From Areca catechu (Eukaryota > Streptophyta > Magnoliopsida > Arecales > Arecaceae), in NCBI GenBank assembly GCA_021397845.1, contig CM038044.1, positions 42,084,354 through 42,148,353 on the forward strand: a stretch of DNA of 64,000 bases, read 5' to 3'. Shown here piece after piece: positions 11,448 through 22,197 of the stretch (position 1 is the first letter of the stretch; every line of letters begins with the position of its first letter). The notes beneath the pieces are model-generated. The model saw only the letters and a list, made by a program, of their open reading frames with translations, had not been told where the DNA came from and made no database searches. The position numbers were made by a program, and so were the translations under genes.

Positions 11448-11590
11448 GGTGTCTAGAATGGTGGTTCTAGGAAGGTAAAGAGAATTGTGTTTTTTAATTG
11501 GTTCCGTTGACTGACCTGGCCAATTTTTATTGGTGTCTAGGAAAGCAACGGGGGGACTCCCACATCTCTTCCACTTGCCTAACCGATTTG
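11448..11590 (+). promoter_or_regulatory. Conserved leader block in C1 (shared with gypsy)
   Basis: Reads GTGTCTAGAATGGTGGTTC, later CCTGGCCAAT and ATTGGTGTCTAGGA, then CACTTGCCT. G1 (gypsy) has the same blocks at 1715-1850. Stems: CTAGAA (11453-11458) with TTCTAG (11465-11470), and CCAAT (11520-11524) with ATTGG (11529-11533). Confidence 0.65.
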
Positions 11591-11677
11591 ATTAAATTTA
11601 AATCTTGACTAAAATGCTTAGTGTTAAAAATACTATATATTGGCCTTCCTTCATGCTGGATCGTTATTATGTTATGA

Positions 11678-11720
11678 ACCACATTAGGTTTGTTGTGTTA
11701 TCTGCAAGACCTAATATGGT
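11678..11720 (+). promoter_or_regulatory. C1 leader hairpin 1
   Basis: Arms ACCACATTAGGT (11678-11689) and ACCTAATATGGT (11709-11720) pair at 11 of 12 positions. The 19-base loop is TTGTTGTGTTATCTGCAAG. It is the first of four C1 hairpins with this loop and unrelated arms. Confidence 0.8.
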
Positions 11721-11770
11721 GATTGACATAATACTAGTCTAGTGCATAGAGATGCTTACAACATATTCAG

Positions 11771-11807
11771 TATAATGCTTTGTTGTGTTTTCTGCAAGGG
11801 CATTATA
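11771..11807 (+). promoter_or_regulatory. C1 leader hairpin 2
   Basis: Arms TATAATGCT (11771-11779) and GGCATTATA (11799-11807), nine pairs including one G-U. The loop TTGTTGTGTTTTCTGCAAG is 19 bases and differs by one base from that of hairpin 1. Confidence 0.8.
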
Positions 11808-11836
11808 TTTAAGTATTGATTGTAAAGAAATGAAAG

Positions 11837-12590
11837 TGATGGGGACATCAACCTGCACGAATCTCGAAGCAGCATGAATTTTGGAGCAGCAAATAAATTT
11901 GAAGAATAAGTTTAGGATTTATCTTTTATTTGAAATTTAAATTAGAATTTTGTTGGTTAGGATTGAGATATGGATAGGCTTATCTTATCCTATCTTGTAT
12001 TTAAATTTGAGTTATCCCTATCCTGTATTCAAATTCAAATGAGGGTTATGGAGCTTATAAATAACCCCTCATTCCTATTCTAAAAGGATAGAAGAAATTG
12101 AATTTTTGGGATTTGGTTTGTCAGTTGGTTTGGCAGTTGTTGTTCAGGGCTATGGCCCATTATGTCTTCACCTGTGGGTGTTGATGTTGTCTTTGTCCTT
12201 CGGGACATCGTAGGGGCGTGATGCCCTAGTTATCCCCCCATCTTCGTTTTCCTCCACGTTCTTTGAAATCCCCCTCATGGCTCCAGGAGTGACCTGGGTG
12301 GTAGGTGAAATACCCTGGGCTCCGCGTGTAGTGAGATGGGTGGTAGGTGAGATACCCTAGACTGCATGTAGTGAGGTGGGTGGTAGGTATAATGCCCTAG
12401 AGATGTGAAGTCTCTCTGTGAGAGTGGGTTTTAGGGTTCGTGGTAGTCCATCCTCGTTATCCTCCATCCCTATTATTTTTCCTTCATCACCATCATAAAG
12501 AAATCAGAAAATAGAAAGAAAATAGGATACCCTAATCTTCGGCGACTTCTCTGCTCGCCGACGATCCTATCCCTATCCCGTGCCTCATCA
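11837..12590 (+). repeat. TR1 5' LTR
   Basis: 754 bases, TGATGGGGACATCA to CCGTGCCTCATCA. TATAAATA at 12056-12063 is a likely promoter element. Downstream, phrases of the type GGTGGTAGGTGARATACCCT repeat about three times (near 12297-12395). No coding capacity seen. Confidence 0.95.
12056..12063 (+). promoter_or_regulatory. Putative TATA box in TR1 5' LTR
   Basis: TATAAATA, present in both TR1 LTRs and identical to the octamer in the G3 and G5 LTRs (42032-42039, 43642-43649). Call by motif only. Confidence 0.45.
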
Positions 12591-12593
12591 ACT

Positions 12594-12606
12594 TGGTATC
12601 AGAGCC
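12594..12606 (+). other. TR1 primer-binding site
   Basis: TGGTATCAGAGCC three bases after the 5' LTR. An intact PBS implies TR1 RNA could be copied by another element's reverse transcriptase. Confidence 0.93.
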
Positions 12607-13745
12607 ATAAATTAGGTTAGGATATGTTTCTTCCTTAGTCCTTGTCAGCCACCAGTCCCATCCGCCTGCAATCAGAAATAGCTGATCACCGTGGCTGAAG
12701 CTCATCAGATCGGTACCCCACAGTAATAATTTTACCTTCATCCGCTTGCCTCCCATGGGTGCTCCCTACAGCCGATCCCATCGTGCGTCATCCCACTGTT
12801 CTCCCAGTCATCTTCCCCGAAGCACCATTCAACCCTCGATCCAGTCCATAACAAAAAAAGTTCCCGTCCCTCTCGGTGTTCTTCCAGACGATCACGAGCC
12901 GCCAAGACTTCCCTCTCCCTATCTCCCAATGCCAGATCTCCCCTCCTCACTGTCTTCCCAGGTGCTCAGATCCAAGCCCATCGCTCAGAACCACCACGCT
13001 CCATCTCCCATAGCCTAAACGGCCTTCTCTGGCGCTCCCATTGACAGTTAGCCTCCTTCGGTCCTCCCGAACCTCCTTCTTCCAGTCCTTCTATCATCGG
13101 CTCTCACTCCTCCGGCCCCTCCCGTCACCGGATCTCCCTCAACCGGTCTTCCCGAGCACCAACAGCGCCTTCTCCTCAGGTCTCAGTGACCGTGCCGGAC
13201 GTCTGCCCGAGCCGACATCCAATGCCCGACGCCTCCCCACCGCCGTCGAACGCCGTCGCGCCCCGTGCCATCCACCGGAACCACCACCCTGAGCCATCGT
13301 TCTCTGCCCCAGCACCACCGCTGGCGAACACCCACCCAGATCCGATCGTCTGCGACACCCTCGGCCATGCAGCGCCATCGCTGGCCACCATCGTCACCCC
13401 TGCTGCCATCACCGGACACCGTCGCCTCCATGACTGCCCTGCAGGATGATCTCTGCCCAGCCTTGACACCGGCGAACTCCATTGCGCCTCTCCCTGGTTT
13501 GGTCCATGTGGAAGAAAGGGACCACACGAACGTGAAGGCAAATTCCTTCACTATTACCGGCTTCAACGCATGCTTTCTGGAGTAGCACGAATCTCAGTGC
13601 TATACAATCTTCAAAGCTTCACTGATCCCAGAGCAGCCAAAAAAAAAAAAATTAAGCTAGTTTCTTTGCTTTGATTAGTTCTGGTTCTGTCAAATCCCGC
13701 TAAGCCTGACTCGACAGAGTCAAGTTTTTCCCCACCCTAGGAGAA
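12607..13745 (+). other. TR1 internal region: GC-rich, no retroviral domain
   Basis: Clearly richer in G+C and CpG than everything around it, especially 12740-13590. Several overlapping open frames exist on both strands (for example plus 12746-13018 and 13265-13585, minus 13176-13541 and 13183-13566), all Pro/Ser/Arg- or Gly-rich low-complexity. Overlap on both strands with no conserved motif suggests they are by-products of base composition. It ends with an A13 run near 13640-13652 and a purine stretch TAGGAGAA before the 3' LTR. It may be captured host sequence or neutral filler; I do not recognise it. Confidence 0.7.
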
Positions 13746-14499
13746 TGATGGGGACATCAGCCTGCACGAATCTCGAAGCAGCATGAATTTTGGAGCAGCA
13801 AATAAATTTGAAGAATAAATTTAGGATTTATCTTTTATTTGAAATTTAAATTAGAATGTTGTTGGTTAGGATTGAGATATGGATAGGCTTATCTTATCCT
13901 ATCTTGTATTTAAATTTGAGTTATCCCTATCCTGTATTCAAATTCAAATGAGGGTTATGGAGCTTATAAATAACTCCTCATTCCTATTGTAAAAGGATAG
14001 AAGAAATTGAATTTTTGGGATTTGGTTTGTCAGTTGGTTTGGTAGTTGTTGTTCAGGGCTATGGCCCATTATGTCTTCACCTGCGGGTATTGATGTTGTC
14101 TTTGTCCTTCGGGACATTGTAGGGGCGTGATGCCCTAGTTATCCCCCCATCTTCGTTTTCCTCCACGTTCTTTGAAATCCCCCTCATGGCTCTAGGAGTG
14201 ACCTGGGTGGTAGGTGAAATATCCTGGGCTCCGCGTGTAGTGAGATGGGTGGTAGGTGAGATACCCTAGACTGCATGTAGTGAGGTGGGTGGTAGGTACA
14301 ATGCCCTGGAGGTGTGAAGTCTCTCTGTGAGAGTGGGTTTTAGGGTTCGTGGTAGTCCATCCTCGTTATCCTCCATCCCTATTATTTTTCCTTCGTCACC
14401 ATCATAAAGAAATCAGAAAATAGAAAAAAAATAGGATACCCTAATCTTCGGCGACTTCTCAGCTCGCCGACGATCCTATCCCTATCCCGTGCCTCATCA
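13746..14499 (+). repeat. TR1 3' LTR
   Basis: Same length (754) and ends as the 5' copy, differing mostly by transitions such as AACCCC/AACTCC. Followed by the target duplicate GAAAG and then C1 leader sequence. Confidence 0.95.
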
Positions 14500-14521
14500 G
14501 AAAGGGTCTTGACTTAACTAG

Positions 14522-14563
14522 AACATTATGGTTTGTTGTGTTTTCTGCAAGACTGATAATGTT
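14522..14563 (+). promoter_or_regulatory. C1 leader hairpin 3
   Basis: Arms AACATTATGGT (14522-14532) and ACTGATAATGTT (14552-14563): eight perfect pairs (AACATTAT/ATAATGTT) with an irregular top. Loop TTGTTGTGTTTTCTGCAAG at 14533-14551 is identical to hairpin 2. Confidence 0.78.
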
Positions 14564-14628
14564 GTAGAGGCCAAGTTACTTCTTGAGAATTATATGAGAT
14601 ATAATTGGAAGAGTTTCCTACCTTTAAG

Positions 14629-14671
14629 CTTATAAAAGATTTGTTGTGTTTTCTGAAAGATCTTTTATAAG
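14629..14671 (+). promoter_or_regulatory. C1 leader hairpin 4
   Basis: Arms CTTATAAAAGAT (14629-14640) and ATCTTTTATAAG (14660-14671), a perfect 12-base stem. The 19-base loop TTGTTGTGTTTTCTGAAAG is at 14641-14659. A further stem follows: outer CTCACTA/TAGTGAG (14688-14694, 14728-14734) and inner GAAAAACC/GGTTTTTC (14696-14703, 14710-14717). C4 has the counterpart GAAACC/GGTTTC at 50901-50918. Confidence 0.85.
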
Positions 14672-14850
14672 TTATTAGGATCTCAATCTCACTAAGAAAA
14701 ACCTATCAGGGTTTTTCTCGATTATCATAGTGAGGGCTATGATTTTTGATAAAATAGTGGGTGACATAATTAAATTAAAGACCTAATTTAATTATGTAGG
14801 TCATTTCATGATTGTTTGCTTATGTATTGTTCTTTGTTAAATGTAGATAA

Positions 14851-15660
14851 ATGGCATCTTCATTATCACTACGAAGTATCTTAGATACCAATAAACTGAA
14901 TGGTCCAAACTATGTGGACTGGTTGAGAAATTTAAAGATTGTGCTAAGTTCAGAAAAACTTTCTTATATTCTTAATACCCCTAGTCTTAATCCACTAGGG
15001 GATGATGCCACACAAGAAGATATGGCCACATACAAAATGTGAGAGAATGACTCCCTCACTGTCAAGTGTATCATACTAGCCTCTATGACCAATGAGTTAC
15101 AGAGACATCATGAATGCATGGATACTCAATCCATAATGCTCAATTTAAAAGAGCTTTATGGAGAACAAAGCAGAACTGCTAGATATGAAATATCTAAGCA
15201 GTTATTCCGTGCTAGGATGACAGAGGGAACATCCGTTCAGGATCATGTTCTGAAAGTAATTGACTTGATCACCAGATTGGGTCAATTAGGTTTTATTATG
15301 GATGGGGAGTTGAATTAGGATTTAATCCTGCAATCACTCCCAGAGTCATTTTCTCAGTTTGTCTTGAATTATCATATGAACAAACTGAACACTTCCTTGC
15401 CTGAGCTGTTAAATATGTTAAAAACAGCGGAGAGCCACATAAAGAAAGAAAAGGCTCCACTTCTTCTTATTGATAAGACCAATAAGAAGAAATCAGGCAA
15501 AAAGGGTTTTAATAGGAAGCTAAACCCTAAGAGTGGCATCAATAAGAATAAGAAAGGAAAGAAGGCCTCCAAACAGTCGACCTGTTTCTTTTGCGGCAAA
15601 GCGGGACATTGGAAAAGGAATTGCAAGGCTTACCTTGCAACTGTGAAGCCTGGTGCATCA
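14851..15660 (+). pseudogene. gag: C1 gag with zinc knuckle
   Basis: Starts MASSLSLRSILDTNKLNGPN, the usual opening of copia Gag of this type (C2 and C5 start similarly). Stops interrupt it at 15040 (TGA, probably from TGG) and 15316 (TAG), with no frame change. A Lys-rich stretch precedes an intact CCHC knuckle CFFCGKAGHWKRNC (15583-15624). The long open frame from 15364 runs on into pol without interruption, so gag and pol were one polyprotein. Confidence 0.9.
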
Positions 15661-18600
15661 GATGCGCCAAAAGGTATGTATGAGATACATGCTATATTGA
15701 CATTAAATTCATCTGTTTCAAATACTTGGGTATTGGATACCGCTTGTGGTTACCATATATGCAAATCTTTGCAGGACCTCCACAAGCTTAAAGTATTGAA
15801 GGAAGGCGAATTCAATCTCTACGGTGCTAGTGGTGATATCATCCAAGCAGAAGCTGTAGGGACCTATATTCTAAAGTTGCCTTCAGGGAAGATCTTGGAG
15901 TTAGAAAATTGTTATTATATGCCTAAGATTATTAGGAACATTATATATATTCCCTTGTTATTAAAACAAGGATATGTAATGGATGTAACGAGCACTGGTT
16001 GCTCGATAATGTTATCTAATGAATTTGTTTGTTCTGGCATATTTAGCAATGGGCTCTTAACGCTTCCTTCCAATGATAGTGTTTTTCATGTCAATAATAA
16101 AAGAAAAAGAGAATACTTTAATAATACTTTACTTTGGCATCATCGACTTGGTCATGTTAATGAGTCTAGGATAAGCAAGTTATACAAGGAGAAATTCCTT
16201 GATCCTTATGAATATAAATCATTAGGGACTTGCAAATCATGTCTCATGGGTAAGATGACAAAAACTCAATTCACTGGACATGGGGAAAGGTCAACTGAGT
16301 TATTAGGACTTATACATACTGATGTATGTGGTCCAATGACGACTCAGTCCAGAGGTGGATACTCATATTTTATCACTTTTACAAATGATTTATCTAGATT
16401 CGGATATGTGTATCTTATGAAACATAAATCTGAAGCCTTTGATAAATTTAAGGAGTATCAAAGTATGGTCGAAAAACAAACCGGGAAAAGTATTAAGGTT
16501 CTTCGGTCTAATCGAGGAGGAGAATACTTATCCACAGAGTTTTTAGACTATCTTAAAATTAATGGAATTCTTTCTGAATGGACCCCTCCTTATACACCAC
16601 AGCTAAATGGTGTAGCTGAAAGGAGGAATCGTACCTTATTAGATATGGTACGATCCATGATGTGCTTCACAAATTTATCCATTTCCTTCTGGGGTCATGC
16701 CCTAGAAACTGCTGTTTACATTCTGAATAAAGTACCTTCTAAATCCATTTTTAGTACTCCGTATGAGATTTGGAGTGGAAAAAAACCATATCTTAAATAT
16801 TTTAAGATATGGGGAAGTCTAGCTTATGTTAAAAGAAATTTTGGACATAAGTTGGAAGCTAGAGCGGATAAATATCTTTTTGTAGGATATCCTAGAGAGG
16901 GTAGAGGATATCTGTTTTACCATCCTACTGAACAAAAGATTTTTGTCAGCAGGAATGCCATTTTTTTAGAAAAAGAGTTCATTTTAGAAAAGGGCAATGG
17001 TAGAACTGTTGAACTTGGAGAAGTACAAGAAACACAGATAGACAATTCTCAACCATTAGAACATATAGCTAGGTCAGAACCAGGACACAAAACTCCTCCC
17101 CGTAGGTCTGATAGAGTGCCACGGGCACCTGAGAGGTATGGGTTTATTATTGAAAATAATGAAGCCCAAGTCATTCAAAATGATGAACCTCTGACCTATA
17201 CGGAAGCTATCTTGAGTAGTGACTCAGATAGATGGCAAGAAGCCATGGAATCCAAAATAGACTCTATGTATGTCAACCAAGTATGGTCTTTGGTCGATGC
17301 ACCAGAGGGTGTTAATCCTATTGGGTGCAAATGGGTCTATAAGAAAAAGATTGGGGCTGATGGCCAAGTTGAAACCTATAAAGCCAGATTAGTGGCAAAA
17401 GGTTTTAGACAAAAACAGGGAATTGATTATGATGAAACATTCTCACCTGTAGCCATGCTCAAATCAATTCGGATTTTACTTGCTATAGCAGCATACCACG
17501 ATTATGAGATCTGGCAAATGGATGTGAAGACTGGTTTCCTTAATGGTTTCCTTGAGGAAGAAGTCTACATGTCATAACCAGAAGGTTTTATTTCAAAGAA
17601 TAAACCTAATCAAGTATGCAAGCTAAAGAAATCCATTTTTGGATTGAAACAAGCTTCAAGGATTTAGAACATCCGTTTTGATGAAACTATTAAAAGGTTT
17701 GGTTTTATCAAAAATGTGGATGAACCCTGTGTTTATAAGAAGACTAGTGGGAGTGCCATAGTCTTCTTGGTTCTGTATGTAGATGACATACTCCTCAATG
17801 GGAATGATATCCCAATGTTACAATCAGTCAAAGTTTGGCTATCAGACCAGTTTTCCATGAAAGATTTGGGAGAAGCATCCTATATACTAGGTATTATGAT
17901 CTATAGAGATGGATCTAAAAGGATGCTAGGTTTATCCCAGTCAAGGTACATTGACTTAGTGCTGAAAAGATTCAGCATGGATGGAAGTAAAAGAGGTTAT
18001 CTTCTTATGAGTCAAGGCATACATCATTCCAAAAGAATGTCTCCTAAGACACCTGAAGAAAGAAATAGAATGAATTCTATACCTTATGCTTCGGCAATAG
18101 GGTCCATAATGTATGCCATGTTATGTACCAGGCCTGATGTGGCATATGCTTTAGGCATTGTCAGTAGGTCTCAGGCTGATCCAGGAGAGGATCATTGGAA
18201 AGCAGTTAAAAATATTCTTAAGTACCTGAGAAGGACAAAGGATTTTTTCTGGTTTATGGTGGTTCTGATCTTAAACTAGAAGCATATTCTAATTCTAGTT
18301 TTCAATCAAACATTGATGATAGCAAATCCATTTCGGGATATGTTTTTACCCTAAATGGTGGAGCAGTGAGTTGGAAGAGTACTAAGCAGTAGACTGTAGC
18401 TGACTCAACCACAGAGGCAGAATACATAGCTGTCAGTGAAGCCGCCAAGGAAGCAGTCTGGATGAAGAAGTTCATCACAGAGTTGGGTGTTGTTCCTGAG
18501 ATTGAAAACCCAGTGCCACTTTACTGTGACAACACTGGAGCTGTTGCTCAAGCTAAGGAACCAAGTCCTCATCATATGTCCAAGCACATTCTGAGATGCT

Positions 18601-18761
18601 TCCATCTCGTCCGAGAAATAGTCGAAAGACAAGATGTCTACATAAATAGAGTAGATACAAAGAACAACGTAGCAGACCGGTTCACTAAGGCTCTACCACA
18701 ATGAGATTTTGATCGCCACCTCGAGAGTATGGGGTTAAGATTTAAAGGCGATTGGCTTTAG
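15661..18761 (+). pseudogene. pol: C1 pol: protease, integrase, RT, RNase H
   Basis: Copia order. Protease motif LDTACG at about 15733 (Ala in the usual Gly place). Integrase: HHCC zinc region near 16140-16250; catalytic Asp 16321, Asn at 16510 where Asp is expected, Glu 16618 (spacing 63 and 36 codons). RT with intact YVDD at 17776-17787. RNase H has Asn at 18291 where the first catalytic Asp belongs, but keeps TEAEYIA and YCDN. Breaks: stops at 17575, near 17666 and at 18391, a one-base loss in a T run at 18243-18248, and a TGA near 18703. Final stop TAG 18759-18761. The 737-codon open frame (15364-17577) makes this the freshest pol in the window. Confidence 0.93.
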
Positions 18762-18764
18762 TGC

Positions 18765-18775
18765 AAGTGGGAGAT
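18765..18775 (+). other. C1 polypurine tract
   Basis: AAGTGGGAGAT immediately before the 3' LTR, just after the last pol stop. C2 has the matching AAGTGGAAGAT. It primes plus-strand DNA synthesis in this family of elements. Confidence 0.85.
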
Positions 18776-21171
18776 TGAAAGGGATATGCCCTATAAGCCA
18801 ATCAATATTGTATCTCCCAAATCAATGTAATTGACAATATTCTAATAAAGGCATTATTTTTTGTCATACGCTGTGTTTTTATTATGATGAATCCCATAGA
18901 TTAGGGCTATGATTTTAGGGTTATGATGAGATCATACCAGTGAGACCTAAAGTCTTAAAACCTTAATCTAAAATATTCCTAGTCAAAGGAACCCTGAGTA
19001 GGGGATCAGGGTTTTTTTCGGTAAGACTAGCACATCCCATGTATACTGGAAAGGGTGACTGCTCTCACAGTTACTTGTGTATGACACTAATACTAGGATG
19101 TGGGTACTCATTAGTGAATGAGTTCACTGATATGATCCAACTTGAGAACATCTAATGGAGTCTTAGCTACATGTCAATAGAAGGTTCTCATAGTGGGAGT
19201 GGTACAAGTAATCCTTTGACCTGAGACTGCCATAAGTACCTTATGTACATGAACCCATCCTTTGGTTCAATCATAATCATGACATTGAGTCATGCACAGG
19301 ATTGATACTGGGAATGGTGAATTGTATATGAAGGTAATGAGTAGATCAACAAGGAATCGATCACTCTTAGTAAGAGGAGGTTGCATCCAGCTAGTTATCA
19401 ATCGGATGATGATTCAGGGAATCTTTGATCAAAGTAAAGATATTAGAGATGGTTTCTAATATCAAGATAATTGAATCATCAATATAAGATTGATCAAGAA
19501 ATAAATATAATATTGGATTTGACATATATCCATATCCATAATTATATTTTGGGTGCAGGATGATCGAAAGATTTAATTGCACGGTAACTTTCGACTGAAG
19601 GGTAATTTTGGTATTTTACCAGAATTTTCATATCTTCCGGGTAGACATGACACATTGCTAGACGTCAATCTTGTCTTGTGGGTTGATCAAATTTAAAGAT
19701 CACTTATTTGGAAGAGTCCTAATTGATCAAGTCGGGTGAGCTCGATTTGACCTAAATCGATTAGAAAGAGTTCTAATCAAGTTAGGTCAACTTGTACTCA
19801 GACCTACTGCCAGCTGGATATGGAACCCAATGGGTCACACACTTAAGAGGATTGATCAAGAGTTTAATTTGTAATTAAATCATCTTTGTAGGATAACACT
19901 CTAGCAGGTGTTGCAAACCCTATCTTCTATTCGAATTGGATTTGAATTAGGGTTCTGAATTGGATCAATTTGGGTTCTAATTGGACCTAATTAGACCCTA
20001 ATTAAAATATATAGGACTTTGGGCTAACCCATGGCTAAGACTACATCTTAGTTAACACCCAAGCCCATCCATATAGGCTGCACAAAAAATATATATATTG
20101 TGCGCGTGGATAAGAGAAAAGACTCCACGTGCGCATGGACTCTTCATGCACGTGTGAAGTCTTCTTATTTCACCGTATTTTTCTTTTTGGCCGGTCATTC
20201 CCTATTAGCGCATCTCCTAATGACCATTATATGATCATCTAATGGTTTGGGGGATTTTGAGAAAGAAAGAAGGCGCTGACTCTTCCCAGTTGTGCGAAAT
20301 AACGTCTCTTCGGAGATCGAAACATCGCGACTTCCTTCTTCTTAAAACTTCATGGCTTTTCTTTTAGGAAGAGCCATGAGTTTGAATCTGAAGGGCTGTG
20401 AGAAGGAAGGAGAGGGCATGAGAAATATGGAAAGCCGGGAGAAATAGTTTACGGAGAGTTGTGAAGACATCTTTTTGTAGTCTATTTAAGGAACAGAGGC
20501 TTCGGGTGTTTTTCTGATGTACGACAGAAGTCTTTTTATTTTTCTTTCCTTTCTAGGAGACTGATTCCTCCTTAGCTTGTTTAGGACACAAGAGTTTCCC
20601 TTTTACAGAGTTCTCTTCTTTGTTGAAACTCAAGTCTAAAACAAGAGATAGGAAGAATCTCTCGAACGGTAAAAGAAAAGAATATCTACTCTATTTTCTA
20701 TTTCCTTTACATTAAGACATTAATGTCTTAAATCCTCCTCCTCCTTCAAGACAAGAGAGTATTCTTAGGACAAGGTCTTAAGAAAGGGAGAGGAAGAAGA
20801 AAGAAAGGAAGTAAGAAATCCCTGCCGTGGAGTTTTTCAGCCATAGTCCTCTTGAGTTCTAGGAGAAGAATTCAAGTGAAGGAACTTTTGAAGAAGCAAG
20901 CATCTTGATAAATTTTTATGTGGATCACCATTGGAGGGTGGACATTTGGATGCCTGGTGAATTCAAAAGGGTCATTCAACATCAAGTTTTGATTCTACAT
21001 CAAAATTGGATTTAGCGATAACAGGTTGGTGCCCTAATTCTAATAGTGTAGGTTTGCATGTTTCTCATATGTTTTAATCCAGAATAAAGAGATCCTGGCT
21101 AAGGGTTTTTTTGGTATAAATTTTATCATTTTGAAATTATCTTTTCACTATGGTGCACTGGAAACCTTTCA
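18776..21171 (+). repeat. C1 3' LTR
   Basis: Starts TGAAAGGGATATGCCC and ends ACCTTTCA. It is about 26 bases longer than the 5' copy, mainly through an extra segment near 20377-20400 (AGTTTGAATCTGAAGGGCTG). Otherwise it shows scattered point differences. It is followed by the target duplicate ATCTA and G2 gag. Confidence 0.96.
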
Positions 21172-21329
21172 ATCTAGGTAGTCATCTGGGTAGTTAACTG
21201 GGTAGTCATCTGGGCCATGGATTGGATTAGCTGCTCAGCAAGGGCTTTCATTTGGGCTTCAAAGGTATCCATGGGTTCAGCCAAATGTTGAGATGGTGGC
21301 TGATATGATGTGCCTGATCTAGTGCTCAT
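21172..21329 (-). pseudogene. gag: G2 gag N-terminus
   Basis: The minus strand starts with ATG (21327-21329): MSTRSGTSYQPPSQHLAEP, close in opening and spacing to G1 gag. It runs into the C1 insertion and resumes at 8616. A repeated QMT/QLT stretch precedes the break. Bases 21172-21176 are the second copy of the C1 target duplication. Confidence 0.85.
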
Positions 21330-22182
21330 TCAAGACTCGATCAACCCAACTACAGCTCTCTAGACCTAAAGTCCAAAACTAGGTGCTCAATCAAAGTGGC
21401 AAACTAGCCTATAGTAACCCTGTACTCAGCCAGGTAGGTGTAAGGAATGTGTTAGGTCCCTGATTGCCAATCCTAGACACCAATCAGAGATTGGCCTGGT
21501 TGGCGGACCAGCACACAAGCCCTTCGGGACTGAATCCCTAAACCACCATTTTAGACACTAAGCACAAGGCACACACAGGTTAACTTGACACAGTGATCTA
21601 ACACTAGCCCGGACCCGACCAGTTGGTATCCCTAGCCCACTAGGGCAAATTAAGTCTAATCGATTTTAAGTTAGGCTTGGGACCGAATGCAAAGATGGTG
21701 GTTTTGGGCTAAGGAAAGGTAATAACCTCCTTCCCTTATCTGGCATAAAGAGTGTGCCCTTAAAGTAAATTATGCAATGATGGCAGGCAGATGATGCAAG
21801 TTAGGGTTAGATATCTTGGTAGCTTTTATATATGTATATTTTTTTTTTTGTCCTTTTGCATAGATATGATTTGCATCAAATGACCTAATATACTAGAAAC
21901 ATACTAAAAATAAAAGATATGCAAAGAGATGCTAAACAAACCCTAAACCTTCCAAAATTGTCTTGCTGAAAAAATATAGCCGAAGATTTTTAGGCCATAT
22001 TTTGACTTGCAAAAACTGCACAGACTGAAATAAAATCTGAAAGAATTTTGTAAAATAGTTTGAATTATGGTGAATCCAGAAAAATAAATTTCAAAATTTT
22101 TGGACTTCTGAATAGGAAAAAATAACTAAAAGAATAGAGCATATATAGACTGAAAAAGATGCAGAAAATAAGCCTTAATTTA
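21330..22182 (-). other. G2 leader with conserved block
   Basis: Untranslated region between PBS and gag, minus strand. At 21425-21558 it has the block seen in G1 and C1: GTGTCTAAAATGGTGGTTTA, CCAAT (with ATTGG, 21480-21494) and ATTGGTGTCTAGGA on the minus strand. The first small stem is CTAAA with TTTAG (21538-21542, 21550-21554), where C1 has CTAGAA with TTCTAG, so pairing is kept although bases changed. AT-rich with no gene otherwise. Confidence 0.65.
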
Positions 22183-22195
22183 GGCTCTGATACCA
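22183..22195 (-). other. G2 primer-binding site
   Basis: Plus-strand GGCTCTGATACCA, minus-strand TGGTATCAGAGCC, two bases inside the 5' LTR end. It establishes G2 orientation. Confidence 0.93.
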
Positions 22196-22197
22196 AA

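Larger units (their letters stand above)
11837..14499 (+). mobile_element. TR1: non-autonomous LTR retrotransposon inside the C1 leader
   Basis: Two 754-base LTRs (TGATGGGGACATCA ... GCCTCATCA) flank an internal region of only about 1.16 kb with a PBS and no recognisable gag or pol. The target duplication GAAAG is perfect (11832-11836 and 14500-14504). By hand count the LTRs differ at roughly 17 positions, about 2%, so this is a fairly recent insertion and must have been mobilised in trans. In size it sits between TRIM and LARD classes. It lies between C1 hairpins 2 and 3. Confidence 0.95.
8617..21171 (+). mobile_element. C1: Ty1/copia element, nearly complete, carrying TR1
   Basis: Complete LTR element: LTRs of about 2.37 and 2.40 kb, PBS, structured leader, a single gag-pol reading frame in copia order (protease, integrase, RT, RNase H), polypurine tract. 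LTR ends are TGAAAGG...CCTTTCA, a 7-base inverted repeat. Flanks ATCTA (8612-8616) and ATCTA (21172-21176) form a perfect 5-base target duplication inside G2 gag. The leader was later hit by TR1. Without TR1 the element is about 9.9 kb. Confidence 0.97.

Noticed and set aside
12746..13585. Overlapping Pro/Ser-rich open frames as a host gene
   Set aside because: Several frames on both strands are open at once, all low-complexity, with no conserved motif or splice-bounded structure. High GC alone explains them, so I kept the region as unexplained cargo rather than a gene.
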